The notes under the pieces: generated by a model
Database searches by the model: none
Seen by the model: only the letters and a program-made list of their open reading frames with translations
Told to the model about the DNA's origin: nothing
Origin: an uncultured Clostridia bacterium
GTDB lineage: Bacteria; Bacillota; Clostridia; TANB77; CAG-508
Reading direction: 5' to 3'
DNA length: 36,765 nt
Assembly: GCA_944387535.1 (NCBI GenBank)
Contig: CALXFI010000007.1
Coordinates: 1 to 36,765, forward strand
Shown: piece after piece, positions 15,901 through 22,262 of the stretch
How positions within the stretch are numbered: the first letter of the stretch is position 1
Layout: each line of letters opens with the position of its first letter
Position numbers and translations under genes: made by a program

Positions 15901-16467
15901 AATACCTGTTTTATTATTTACTGCAATATCTACAATGTCTCCTCTTACACTAAATTGTCCTCTTCCTTCTATTAAATCATATCTTACATAACCTAAATCA
16001 ACTAAACTTTTCTTTACGTCTTCTAGATTATATTCTTTTCCCACTTTGAATTTAATTTCATTTTTAAATAAAGTCTCTTTTTTAGGTAGTTTTTGCATAG
16101 AAGCCTCTACAGTTGTTACTACAATAAGACTTCTTTTAGATTTTATTTTATTTAGCACTTCTATTCTTTCATATAAATTTTCTTTACTTTCTGCAACATA
16201 ATCATATGTCACAATATCTTTTTTAGGAAAAAATACAACATTATCTGTAAAATATTTTATATCATCATATATTTTCTTTGCCTGTATTTCATTATATGTC
16301 AATATACAAATCGGTTTTTTAGTAAATTCATGAATTGCAGTTCCTGCTTGTACCATTCCAACGTCATTTAAGCCCGATATTGCTATCGGACTTTTTTTAT
16401 TTTCTATATTATTTACAATTTCAACAAACTTTTGACTCTTACCAAGTTCTCCAAGTATTGTATTCAT
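12985..16467 (-). CDS. mfd: transcription-repair coupling factor Mfd
   Basis: ATP-driven translocase that removes RNA polymerase stalled at DNA damage and recruits UvrA. 1160 residues. The N-terminal UvrB-like region (about 1-330) carries GRGQFSVRGDIVDIAV. The RNA-polymerase-interacting CarD-like domain (about 490-570) has QGDYVVHRRYGIGIYIGV. The RecG-type translocase has Walker A LLCGDVGYGKTEVAMRAAF (about 645), the DEEHRFG box, TATPIPRTMHMS, and the motif QIRGRVGRSERQAYAY. The TRCF domain (about 1000-1100) has VDVQIDLDITSYIPDSYI. AGGAG stands about seven bases before the ATG. The usual upstream pth gene is absent; a small membrane protein gene lies 14 bases upstream and is probably co-transcribed. 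Confidence 0.97.
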   Translation of the reverse strand: MNTILGELGKSQKFVEIVNNIENKKSPIAISGLNDVGMVQAGTAIHEFTKKPICILTYNEIQAKKIYDDIKYFTDNVVFFPKKDIVTYDYVAESKENLYERIEVLNKIKSKRSLIVVTTVEASMQKLPKKETLFKNEIKFKVGKEYNLEDVKKSLVDLGYVRYDLIEGRGQFSVRGDIVDIAVNNKTGIRIEFWGDEVDSIREFSIESQRSIGNKEEATIYPANEYVLEQNVDEVCKKIREKCEGNISNKDIVEEDIEQIKLGNYTSKIDKYFDCFYEEQETILNYLNSNYVIFIDEIRKIEQRSQNIKKDRENLVESLISKEKEVPEAITNELDFDDIINILNKKQLVYIEKQDSILKLDCEKYKLNYRDVNYYKSETTNLFIDLKENLKKNKNIYILIESKEKAKKLKELLEKKEIACKIEEKLNQTIVVKSRENIVTISVGKLSSGFENYDIDQIVIEADELISGEKKRRRITNTAFKEGEKVVFADLKQGDYVVHRRYGIGIYIGVNTIKADGIVKDYIKIKYKDDAILYIPTSDLDSIRKYVGGDKIKPKINKLGSKEWEKTKTKVKNNLREVAKELIELYAKREKAQGFSFSKDTPWQKEFEDKFPYQETDDQLRCIEEVKKDMEKPKPMDRLLCGDVGYGKTEVAMRAAFKAAMDGKQVAYLAPTTVLAEQQYQEFKERMKDYPIRIEILNRFKTKKYQNEVVKKLKLGEVDILIGTHRILGKDVGFHDLGLLIIDEEHRFGVKAKEKIKQMKMNIDVLTMTATPIPRTMHMSIVGIRDMSVIYEPPYNRKPVQTYVLEYDEEVIREAITKELERNGQVFYIFNNVEGIVRKAERISELVPEAKVAYAHGQMTGSRIEDIMEEFVDGNSNVLVCTTILESGIDIPNANTIIVENADRMGLAQLYQIRGRVGRSERQAYAYITYKRDKLLTEVADKRLKAIKEFTEFGSGFKIAMRDLEIRGAGSLLGEIQSGHLEQVGYDTYCDLLDQVVKEIKGIEVKPEVDVQIDLDITSYIPDSYIEDSSEKIDIYQKIALCRTEEDIGNVIDEIIDRFGNMPDELNNLLEIARIKQLCKNTAVIKITEKKNKTTGSQNVVFYFDKDKYDPGIVAVLLKKYGTKIKFSTGIEPYITLLLKNQTEEQLVKEIKEFLNTVKI

Positions 16468-16481
16468 GTCATTCTCCTAGT

Positions 16482-16901
16482 CTATACATTTTCTTCTTGT
16501 TTTTCTTCTGAATCTTCTTGTTCATCTTCTTTTTGTTCTTTTTCAGTTTCTCCTGTTTTACTAATATATTTTAACAAACCTGCGCAAGATATAATAAAAC
16601 AAATTCCTGCTACTAGATTTACAACACTAACAAATATATGCATAATATTAAAGTTCAAAATATAAATTGCACCAAGTACAATACCTACAATTGGCCCTGC
16701 TTTTTTCTTTTTTAGAGAAAGTCCCATAAAAATTATAACTAGTGCAAGTACTATTAACGCAATAAGTGATGTTACTAATTTTGTTAAATATGTATAATAA
16801 AATGGTCTTAACCCTACTACATTAATTAATGATAGTGTATGTAAAACTAAGAAAATTACTCCCCATATTACAACAACTGATTTATATTTTTTCTCGCTCA
16901 T
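16482..16901 (-). CDS. small four-helix membrane protein, unknown
   Basis: A 139-residue protein I do not recognise. Four hydrophobic stretches are visible (about residues 8-28, 38-63, 67-85 and 88-110). The short loop KKKKAG between helices 2 and 3 suggests that this loop is cytoplasmic. The last 28 residues are extremely acidic (KEQKEDEQEDSEEKQEENV) and soluble. It has a good divergent promoter (TTGACA, 17 bases, TATAAC) shared with plsC and directly precedes mfd, which may therefore be read from this promoter. It may be no more than a conserved membrane protein of Clostridia. Confidence 0.75.
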   Translation of the reverse strand: MSEKKYKSVVVIWGVIFLVLHTLSLINVVGLRPFYYTYLTKLVTSLIALIVLALVIIFMGLSLKKKKAGPIVGIVLGAIYILNFNIMHIFVSVVNLVAGICFIISCAGLLKYISKTGETEKEQKEDEQEDSEEKQEENV

Positions 16902-16933
16902 ATGTACCTCTCTCCTCTCTTTTGTATATATAT

Positions 16934-16994
16934 GTTATACCAAATTGTTCTTATTTTGTCAATTATTGACATTATTTTTTCTTAAACTTATAAT
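16934..16994. promoter_or_regulatory. back-to-back sigma-A promoters
   Basis: Plus strand: TTGACA (16966-16971), 17 bases, TATAAT (16989-16994), toward plsC. Minus strand: TTGACA (16957-16962), 17 bases, TATAAC (16934-16939), toward the membrane protein and mfd. The two -35 boxes are only three bases apart and form the near-palindrome TTGTCAATTATTGACA. Polymerases could hardly bind both at once, so the two transcripts may compete. Confidence 0.88.
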
Positions 16995-17028
16995 AAAAAT
17001 AATAATATAAATAAAGAGGTTGAAATAT

Positions 17029-17598
17029 ATGAAAAAGTTTATAAAAATTCTTTTTTGTAAAATACTATTCCGTGTTCATTATTATAATACTGAAAATTTA
17101 CAAAAATATGATAGATTTTTAATTTGTCCTAATCACTCAAGTATCTTTGACCCATTTTTTATATATCCACTTTCTCAAAATTTATCTATCATGGCAAAAT
17201 CTGAAATATTCAAAAATAAATTTATTGCAAAGATTTTGAAACATTATAACGTTTTTCCAGTTGATAGAAAAAAGGTTGATATAAAAAGTTTATTACATTC
17301 CTTAAATGTTTTCAAGAAACAAAATCACTGTGAACTTTTAATATTTCCAGAAGGTGGAGTTATTAAAAATAAAGAAGATATTGGCAAGAAAGTTCATAAT
17401 GGTGCAACTTTTGTAGCAGCAAAACTAAATGTTCCAATTGTTCCTGTATTTATTACTAGAAGGCCAAAGTTATTTTCTAAAGTTAAAGTTATTTTTGGAA
17501 GCCCTTATTTTCTAGAAAAAAGCTTATTAAAAGATAAATCGAAATTAAAAAAAGAATCTCATATTTTAATAAATAATATATACAATTTAAACCATTAA
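17029..17598 (+). CDS. plsC: 1-acyl-glycerol-3-phosphate acyltransferase
   Basis: Membrane-associated acyltransferase of phospholipid synthesis that adds the second acyl chain to lysophosphatidate. 189 residues. The HX4D catalytic motif appears as CPNHSSIFDPFF (about 35-46), a second block as FPVDRKK, and the glycerol-phosphate-binding motif as IFPEGGV (about 103-109), followed by VPIVPVFI. It is a compact form without a long N-terminal helix. Start: a TTG at 17020 extends the frame, but AAAGAGG is nine bases before the ATG at 17029, which is preferred. A perfect TTGACA-17-TATAAT promoter precedes it, and the stop codon lies in the stem of a hairpin. It is monocistronic. Substrate specificity (lysophosphatidate versus other lysophospholipids) is inferred. 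Confidence 0.88.
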   Translation: MKKFIKILFCKILFRVHYYNTENLQKYDRFLICPNHSSIFDPFFIYPLSQNLSIMAKSEIFKNKFIAKILKHYNVFPVDRKKVDIKSLLHSLNVFKKQNHCELLIFPEGGVIKNKEDIGKKVHNGATFVAAKLNVPIVPVFITRRPKLFSKVKVIFGSPYFLEKSLLKDKSKLKKESHILINNIYNLNH

Positions 17599-17623
17599 AG
17601 TCCCCAATAAATGGGGACTTTAA
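17595..17623 (+). terminator. hairpin at plsC stop
   Basis: TTAAAGTCCCC (17595-17605) and GGGGACTTTAA (17613-17623) form a perfect 11-bp stem with a 7-base loop. There is no T-run after it, so it may be an inefficient terminator, or a 3' stabiliser or repeat. Confidence 0.55.
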
Positions 17624-17631
17624 TGTAGTAC

Positions 17632-17745
17632 TTAGACATATGCCAGGCTTACTTCTTCAGAATTTATAAATTCCCTAGCATCAAAAAAGATAACAGGTTT
17701 AACCGCTCTTGCTCCTTTTTTCAAAAGTTCTTCCGAACCTACCTT
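17632..17745 (-). pseudogene. C-terminal fragment of an interrupted gene
   Basis: From the edge of the IS605 remnant an open frame runs on the minus strand for 37 codons to a TAA. It reads KVGSEELLKKGARA then VKPVIFFDAREFINSEEVSL and AYV. The composition is clearly protein-like, and the GC content is higher than in the neighbouring AT-rich spacers. There is no start codon or ribosome site, and the IS end abuts its first codon. I read it as the tail of a gene cut by the IS insertion. I do not recognise the family. It could be the lost C-terminus of the ORF at 17974-18501, which lies on the far side of the element in the same orientation. Confidence 0.5.
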
Positions 17746-17856
17746 GTGAACTACCCATTGTCTAAAGCCAATGGGCTTCCTGCTTCATAGACCTCGTAAC
17801 CTACTATCTCCACAGGCGTTAATTTGGGCTGTCCCTGCCCTATGTTTTTCTCTATG
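17746..17856 (-). ncRNA. orphan omega-RNA-like segment
   Basis: On the minus strand the segment contains GGGACAGCCC, ACGCCTGTGGAGATAGTAGG, TTACGAGGTCTA, GAAGCAGGAAGCCCATTGGC and TTTAGACAATGGGTAGTTCAC. It matches the tnpB-linked copy at 35551-35658 with only a few substitutions. The 3' hairpin CCCATTGGCTTTAGACAATGGG (written in the two preceding pieces) is intact. In IS605 elements this region forms the guide RNA scaffold of TnpB, and the bases just after it act as guide; here they would be AAGGTAGGTTCGGAAG. Whether it is transcribed is unknown. Confidence 0.55.
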
Positions 17857-17943
17857 CCATTTTTCTTAACCCTTCCATAAGGATATTTGTCGCAACATTT
17901 ATATCCTTGTCATGCTTTGCATTTACCGATAATATAACACAGA
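17852..17943 (-). pseudogene. tnpB C-terminal remnant
   Basis: The frame ends HDKDINVATNILMEGLRKMA before a TAG at 17852-17854. It matches the end of the intact TnpB ([19 protein letters not shown]), including the last RuvC Asp. Upstream codons no longer resemble the zinc ribbon. Only about 22-30 codons survive. Confidence 0.85.
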
Positions 17944-17955
17944 AATTTATTTTTG

Positions 17956-18003
17956 GCAACCTTGACCCACCGTCTAAAGCCAGTGGGATTGCGGTTGCCC
18001 TAT
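17956..18003 (-). repeat. second IS605-type end
   Basis: GGCAACC and GGTTGCC are the outer arms, CCCAC and GTGGG the inner arms, with GTCTAAAGCCA between them. The right half GTGGGATTGCGGTTGCCC and TATTTCAATT matches 1771-1800. It directly abuts the TnpB-less remnant, so two elements met here. Read on the minus strand it encodes the last residues of the 175-codon ORF. Confidence 0.6.
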
Positions 18004-18501
18004 TTCAATTCTAGAACCTTCTCTACTTTTATATAATTGATAGTAATATCCACCTTCGCCACTTATAACGCTTGTCTTCCATATTACACCATTTTGAGAA
18101 TACATTAAATGTCGTCTATCCTCTGGTTCATATAACCAATATGGCCTTTCTTTCGTGTCCAGGTGAACAAACTGATCCTGAGGAATAGCACTTCTAACTC
18201 TCCCAAAGAATGGTTGAGTAATAAGATTGCAAAGCTTGTTTATGCTTCTAACATCAAAATAGTCATTCCCATTACCATTTTGCATCCATGGGATTTCCAA
18301 ATTAAAAATTGGTTCAACAGAATATTTTACCAAAAAATTTCGTCCCCACAATTGCTCTACTTCTTCTAGTGCAACAAACGTTGCTAGCAGTTTTTCAGGC
18401 AAATCATCAGTAGAAAACGTTTGATTTCCCATACTCCATGTTCTTCCTTTTGGAACATTTATCCAAATATGTGTTGGAAAATCACTACTTTGCAGTTTCA
18501 T
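17974..18501 (-). CDS. orphan Trp/Tyr-rich protein with IS-derived C-terminus
   Basis: A 175-residue protein I cannot assign. It is rich in aromatic residues (IWINV, RTWSM, QLWGRN, EIPWMQ, RPYWLYEP, VIWKTS, GGYYYQLY) with no membrane segment or signal peptide, so probably a soluble beta-rich domain. The last 11-12 residues (IEIGQPQSHWL) are encoded by the IS end at 17956-18003. A similar string (IEIRQPQS-LWL) is encoded by the repeat at 1744-1800, so the native protein probably ended differently. It has its own promoter (TTGCTA-17-TATAAT), a perfect palindrome just downstream of the -10 box, and an AAAGGA ribosome site. Base composition is less AT-rich than its neighbours, a sign of transfer. 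Likely an accessory gene truncated by IS insertion; the fragment at 17632-17745 may be its lost tail. Confidence 0.65.
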   Translation of the reverse strand: MKLQSSDFPTHIWINVPKGRTWSMGNQTFSTDDLPEKLLATFVALEEVEQLWGRNFLVKYSVEPIFNLEIPWMQNGNGNDYFDVRSINKLCNLITQPFFGRVRSAIPQDQFVHLDTKERPYWLYEPEDRRHLMYSQNGVIWKTSVISGEGGYYYQLYKSREGSRIEIGQPQSHWL

Positions 18502-18539
18502 CCTGGTTCCTTTCTCTTTGTTCCGAATACCATATTACA

Positions 18540-18592
18540 ATATAGCTTAGCTATATATTTTTCATTATACCATTTTTATATTATGATAGCAA
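18540..18592 (-). promoter_or_regulatory. promoter with palindromic operator
   Basis: Minus strand: TTGCTA (18587-18592), 17 bases, TATAAT (18564-18569). Directly downstream, ATATAGCT-T-AGCTATAT (18540-18556) is a perfect inverted repeat centred about 16 bases after the -10 box. A repressor bound there would block initiation of the 175-codon gene. No regulator gene is adjacent. Confidence 0.7.
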
Positions 18593-18598
18593 ATTAAT

Positions 18599-20572
18599 TT
18601 ACATTTTAATAATCAATTTATTGAATTTAGAATTAATGTAATTTACAAGTTTATCCATAAATACATCTGGCTTTATTTCCTTTTTAGCAACCATATCTAG
18701 TCCCTTCTCCCAGCTTGCAGTTAATTTCGGATTTAACATATCTGGCATTGATTGATACACAATATCATATATAGTTTCACCTTTTAGAGTTGGAGTTATT
18801 ATTTGAGTCTTTTTATTAATATCTATATATTTTATTTTCTCTAATTTTTTTATAATCTCTGCTCTTGTTGCACTAGTTCCAATTCCTGCTCCTTTTATTT
18901 GTTCTCTTAATTCTTCATCTTCAATTAGCTTTCCTGCATTCTCCATGGCTAAAATTATAGAACCTGAGTTATATCTAGAAGGAGGTGAAGTTTCCGCTTC
19001 TTTTAACTCATAATTTTCCACATCAAGTACTTGTCCTTTTTTCAAACTTTTCAATATTTCTATATTGTTTTCTTGATTATCATCATTTTCTTCATTTTGA
19101 CTTTTATCTTCTTCATTTTTTCCTTTCTTCTTACTAGCTTTCTCAGGTTTTAAAATCTCTAAAAAGCCTTGCTTCACACATACTTTTTCACTCGCATAGA
19201 AATTTTCTTTCTTTTCTCCATTTTCTATTTCTAGAGTTACTTGTATTCTTTGATACTCAGCTGGTGGATAAAATATTGCTAAAAATCTATCTACTATTAC
19301 TTTATAAACTTTCTTATGTAGTTCTGGTAAATTATTAAAATTCTCAAAACCTTGGCCTGTTGGAATAATTGCATAATGGTCTGTTATTTTACTATCATTT
19401 ACATATTTTGTTTTAACTAAATTAGTAGAATATTTTTCATCTACCATTTTCTTTATATGTTTTTGAGTTTCTTCATCTTTATATCCTCTTGCAAGTCCAT
19501 TTAGATTTTTAGTAATTTCCTTTGCTACTGCTGTAGAAAGCACTCTTGCATCTGTTCTAGGATATGTAACTAATTTTTTTTCATACAAATTTTGTATTAC
19601 ATCCAATGTTTCATCTGGCTTTATTTTAAATCTTTTTGTACATTGATTTTGTATTTCTGCTAAGTTAAATAAAAGTGGAGGATTTTCTTTTTGTTTTGAT
19701 TTTTTTAATTCTATTATTTTAGCATTCTTTCCTGCTAAACTTTTAATAAATTCTTTAGCATCGCTTTCTTTTTTAAAACCTGATTCATTATATAACTTTG
19801 GAGATTCAAACATTGTGGAGTTTTCATTTACTTTCCACTCTGCCTTAAAACTTGAATCTTTACTTCCAAATAAGCCTTGTACTTTATAATATTTCGTCTT
19901 CTTAAAATTTCTTATTTCTCTTTCTCTAGAAACAACCATTCCAAGAACACAGGTCATAACTCTTCCAACAGAAATGGAAGCTTTATCCTCATTTATTTTA
20001 TTTGCTAAATTTCTTCCATATATTATTGAAAGTAATCTTGAAAAATTAATTCCGATTAAATAATCTTCTTTTGCTCTTAGATATGCACTATCAGATAAAC
20101 TATCATAATATGATAAGTCTTTTGCTTCTCTAATTCCTCTTAAGATTTCCTCCTCTGTTTGAGAATCTATCCAAACTCTTTTCATCTGTGCTTTTGGATT
20201 AGGTTTTGCCATCATAAATACTAGCCTTTGTATATATTCTCCTTCTCTTCCAGAGTCACCAGCATTATATATTACTTCAACATCCTCTCTTTGAAGCAGA
20301 CTTTGTACTATATTAAACTGTTTCTGAACTTGTGGAATAATCTCATATTTCCACTCTTTAGGTATAAAAGGAAGTGTATCTAATCTCCAATATTTTAGCT
20401 TTTCATCATATTTTTCTGGATAACTCATCGTTACTAAATGTCCTACACACCAAGTAATTATCCAATCGTCTGATTCTAGATATCCATCTTTCCTTTTAGT
20501 TGTTATTTTTAGAGCTTTTGCAAATTCCATAGCTACTGATGGTTTTTCAGTTATTATTAATTTTTTGCCCAA
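18599..20572 (-). CDS. topB: DNA topoisomerase III
   Basis: Type IA topoisomerase that decatenates DNA through a 5'-phosphotyrosine link. About 657 residues. The Toprim domain starts GKKLIITEKPSVA and has the acidic motif NAGDSGREGEYIQR (about 105-118). This is the D-x-G-R-E-G-E variant common in TopB of Gram-positives. The strand-passage core follows, with the active-site Tyr in KLVTYPRTDARVLS (about 335), then GIGTSATRAEIIKKLE. A Lys/Glu/Asn-rich insert lies near 480-510. The open frame starts at an ATG at 20579-20581 that touches its Shine-Dalgarno. The TTG at 20570-20572 has AAGGA eight bases away and gives the canonical N-terminus MGKKLIITEKPSVA, so I prefer it. Third gene of an operon behind two HD hydrolases, with a gap of 13 bases or less. 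Confidence 0.94.
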   Translation of the reverse strand: MGKKLIITEKPSVAMEFAKALKITTKRKDGYLESDDWIITWCVGHLVTMSYPEKYDEKLKYWRLDTLPFIPKEWKYEIIPQVQKQFNIVQSLLQREDVEVIYNAGDSGREGEYIQRLVFMMAKPNPKAQMKRVWIDSQTEEEILRGIREAKDLSYYDSLSDSAYLRAKEDYLIGINFSRLLSIIYGRNLANKINEDKASISVGRVMTCVLGMVVSREREIRNFKKTKYYKVQGLFGSKDSSFKAEWKVNENSTMFESPKLYNESGFKKESDAKEFIKSLAGKNAKIIELKKSKQKENPPLLFNLAEIQNQCTKRFKIKPDETLDVIQNLYEKKLVTYPRTDARVLSTAVAKEITKNLNGLARGYKDEETQKHIKKMVDEKYSTNLVKTKYVNDSKITDHYAIIPTGQGFENFNNLPELHKKVYKVIVDRFLAIFYPPAEYQRIQVTLEIENGEKKENFYASEKVCVKQGFLEILKPEKASKKKGKNEEDKSQNEENDDNQENNIEILKSLKKGQVLDVENYELKEAETSPPSRYNSGSIILAMENAGKLIEDEELREQIKGAGIGTSATRAEIIKKLEKIKYIDINKKTQIITPTLKGETIYDIVYQSMPDMLNPKLTASWEKGLDMVAKKEIKPDVFMDKLVNYINSKFNKLIIKM

Positions 20573-20585
20573 TTTTATCATCCTT

Positions 20586-21368
20586 TTAATTTATTTTTCT
20601 TAAACTTACTTTTATAAACTTAAGTAATATTTTTCTTAATTTTTCCATTTTTTCTCTTGTTTCTTCGTCTTCAAAATCAAATCTATTTAAAATTTTGTTT
20701 GCATAATCTTCTTTATCTATTATCTCCAATGTTTCTTTAAAGTTAATATCATATATGTATGATAATAATATTAGTAATCCATCTACTGTATCATTTCTTT
20801 CGTTTCCTAATTTTATTACTTGTTTTTCTGCTTTAAATTGTTGTTCTATTTTTATACTAATTTTACTGTTTTCAACGTTTTGTTTTTCTCTTTTAGTATT
20901 CCAATATATTTTTTCTCCTTCATAAAATATGTCTAATTTATCCGCATCTCTTATAATTTTAGAAAATAATAATTCTTCTTTAGTTAATCCACCCTCTATT
21001 TTAAATTTGTTATGATTTTTTATTGCTGTAAGTATTATCCCAATATAATGTTCATCATCTATATATTTTTTTATATAGTCATCTTTTAATAATACTTCTA
21101 TGCCAATTTTTGCATGATCTAGTAACATTTCATTAAGATGTGTATTGTTTCTATTATACTGCTCAAACCTTCCTATGTCGTGAAGAAGGCCTATTAAACT
21201 TGCAAGTTCAATTTCTTTTTTACTTAGATTTAAAGCTTTAGCTATTTTTTGGCTATCTTCCATTACTCTTAATGAATGCTCTTGTTTCCTTTTTATGCCT
21301 TCATTTTCTAAATCAAATTTTTCTGTATATTTAAAAAATTCTTCTTTACATTTTTCTAAATCAATCAT
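20586..21368 (-). CDS. HD-domain phosphohydrolase, copy 2
   Basis: A 260-residue metal-dependent hydrolase of the HD superfamily. Metal ligands are visible: His in KQEHSLRV (about 26), the HD pair in LIGLLHDIGRFEQ (about 62-63), His in LDHAKIGIEVL, His in IKNHNKF, and the later Asp in IIRDADKLDIFYEG (about 143). These define a YqeK/dGTPase-like HD fold, but the substrate (nucleotide or cyclic dinucleotide) cannot be read. It is a clear paralogue of the gene at 21373, with the same motif order and length. GGAGTGAT upstream of the ATG overlaps the stop of copy 1, so the two are probably translationally coupled. topB follows after 4-13 bases. Confidence 0.85.
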   Translation of the reverse strand: MIDLEKCKEEFFKYTEKFDLENEGIKRKQEHSLRVMEDSQKIAKALNLSKKEIELASLIGLLHDIGRFEQYNRNNTHLNEMLLDHAKIGIEVLLKDDYIKKYIDDEHYIGIILTAIKNHNKFKIEGGLTKEELLFSKIIRDADKLDIFYEGEKIYWNTKREKQNVENSKISIKIEQQFKAEKQVIKLGNERNDTVDGLLILLSYIYDINFKETLEIIDKEDYANKILNRFDFEDEETREKMEKLRKILLKFIKVSLRKIN

Positions 21369-21372
21369 TTAA

Positions 21373-22146
21373 TCACTCCAATCTTTGTTTCATATAATTA
21401 TTAGTTATTTCGTAAATTTCTTTAAATCTTTTTTTAGTTTGTTCATCTTTAAAGTTAAATCTTTCATATAATTTATCATAATACTTATTTTCTAAAACAT
21501 ATTTTAACCCATAATCAAAATTAAAATCAAATACATATGCAAACTGGCAAATTAGCGTATCTGCCGGTGTTTTTCTATTTTTATATATAATATTGTGATC
21601 TTCTACAAATTCTCTATATATTTCATCTGAGAACTTTTCTTTTTCCAAATTATCTGTATCCCATATAGCTTTTTCATCATCAAAAATAAGTACATAAATA
21701 ATATCTGTTTTATCACTATCTCTTATTATTTTTATATGTAATTTTTCTCTATCGCTTATATTTGGAGTTATGTCCTTGCTATCTTTATTATGATTTATTA
21801 TTGCAAGCTTAATTATTCTGTCATATTTATTATCCTCAACAAAATTTCTAATTAAACCATTTTTAAATAAAATATCTGCACCTAATTTACCATGATTTTC
21901 ACTTAAATTATCTACAAATGTATTATATTTTCTTGCTTGTTCAAACCTTCCTATATCATGAAGTAATCCTATTAGTTCTGCAAGTTCTATATCTTCTTTT
22001 GATAACCCCAAACTTATAGCCATATTTTTTGATATACTAGATGTTCTTTCCATATGTGCTATTTTTAAGCTTATTTTAGGATTATTTATATCATATTTTT
22101 TTACATATTTTTTAAATTCTTTTTTGGCTTTCGTTATATCTATCAC
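21373..22146 (-). CDS. HD-domain phosphohydrolase, copy 1
   Basis: A 257-residue HD-superfamily hydrolase, first gene of the operon with its paralogue and topB. Ligand motifs: His in IAHMERTSS, HD in LIGLLHDIGRFEQARKYNT (about 64), His in SENHGKLGADIL, NHNKDS, and the Asp in IIRDSDKTDIIYVL. Starts at a GTG (22144-22146) with AGAGGTG seven bases upstream, under a TTGCAT-17-TAGAAT promoter that faces away from leuS. Sequence between the motifs differs clearly from copy 2 while the framework is kept, so the duplication is old. Function in nucleotide or signal-nucleotide turnover is inferred from the fold only. Confidence 0.85.
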   Translation of the reverse strand: MIDITKAKKEFKKYVKKYDINNPKISLKIAHMERTSSISKNMAISLGLSKEDIELAELIGLLHDIGRFEQARKYNTFVDNLSENHGKLGADILFKNGLIRNFVEDNKYDRIIKLAIINHNKDSKDITPNISDREKLHIKIIRDSDKTDIIYVLIFDDEKAIWDTDNLEKEKFSDEIYREFVEDHNIIYKNRKTPADTLICQFAYVFDFNFDYGLKYVLENKYYDKLYERFNFKDEQTKKRFKEIYEITNNYMKQRLE

Positions 22147-22166
22147 TTTTTACACCTCTAGGAGCA

Positions 22167-22227
22167 ATTCTAACATTTTTCGTTTTTTTATGCAACCCTT
22201 GATTTATACATTGTTTTGGTATATAAT
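22167..22227. promoter_or_regulatory. divergent promoters of leuS and the HD-topB operon
   Basis: Plus strand: TTGATT (22199-22204), 17 bases, TATAAT (22222-22227), for leuS. Minus strand: TTGCAT (22190-22195), 17 bases, TAGAAT (22167-22172), for the HD genes. Again the -35 boxes are only three bases apart. There is no room for a T-box leader in front of leuS. Confidence 0.8.
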
Positions 22228-22262
22228 ACTTGAAAATAAACTTTTGGAAAGGGGCTTTTTTT

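Larger units (their letters stand above)
17746..17955 (-). mobile_element. TnpB-less IS605 remnant
   Basis: The right end GTGAACTACCCATTG at 17746-17760 and the next 100 bases match the downstream region of the intact tnpB at 35659-36762 almost base for base. It is followed inward by the last codons of a tnpB gene. The body of tnpB and the left end are missing. So this is a decayed copy of the same IS subfamily, in the same orientation. Confidence 0.82.

Noticed and set aside
18599..22146. topB with HD genes as a conjugative element module
   Set aside because: The Toprim variant occurs in mobile elements, but no relaxase, coupling protein or integrase is nearby and the operon has ordinary composition.
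22228..22262. T-box leader in front of leuS
   Set aside because: Only about 30 bases separate the promoter from the start codon, far too short for a T-box.
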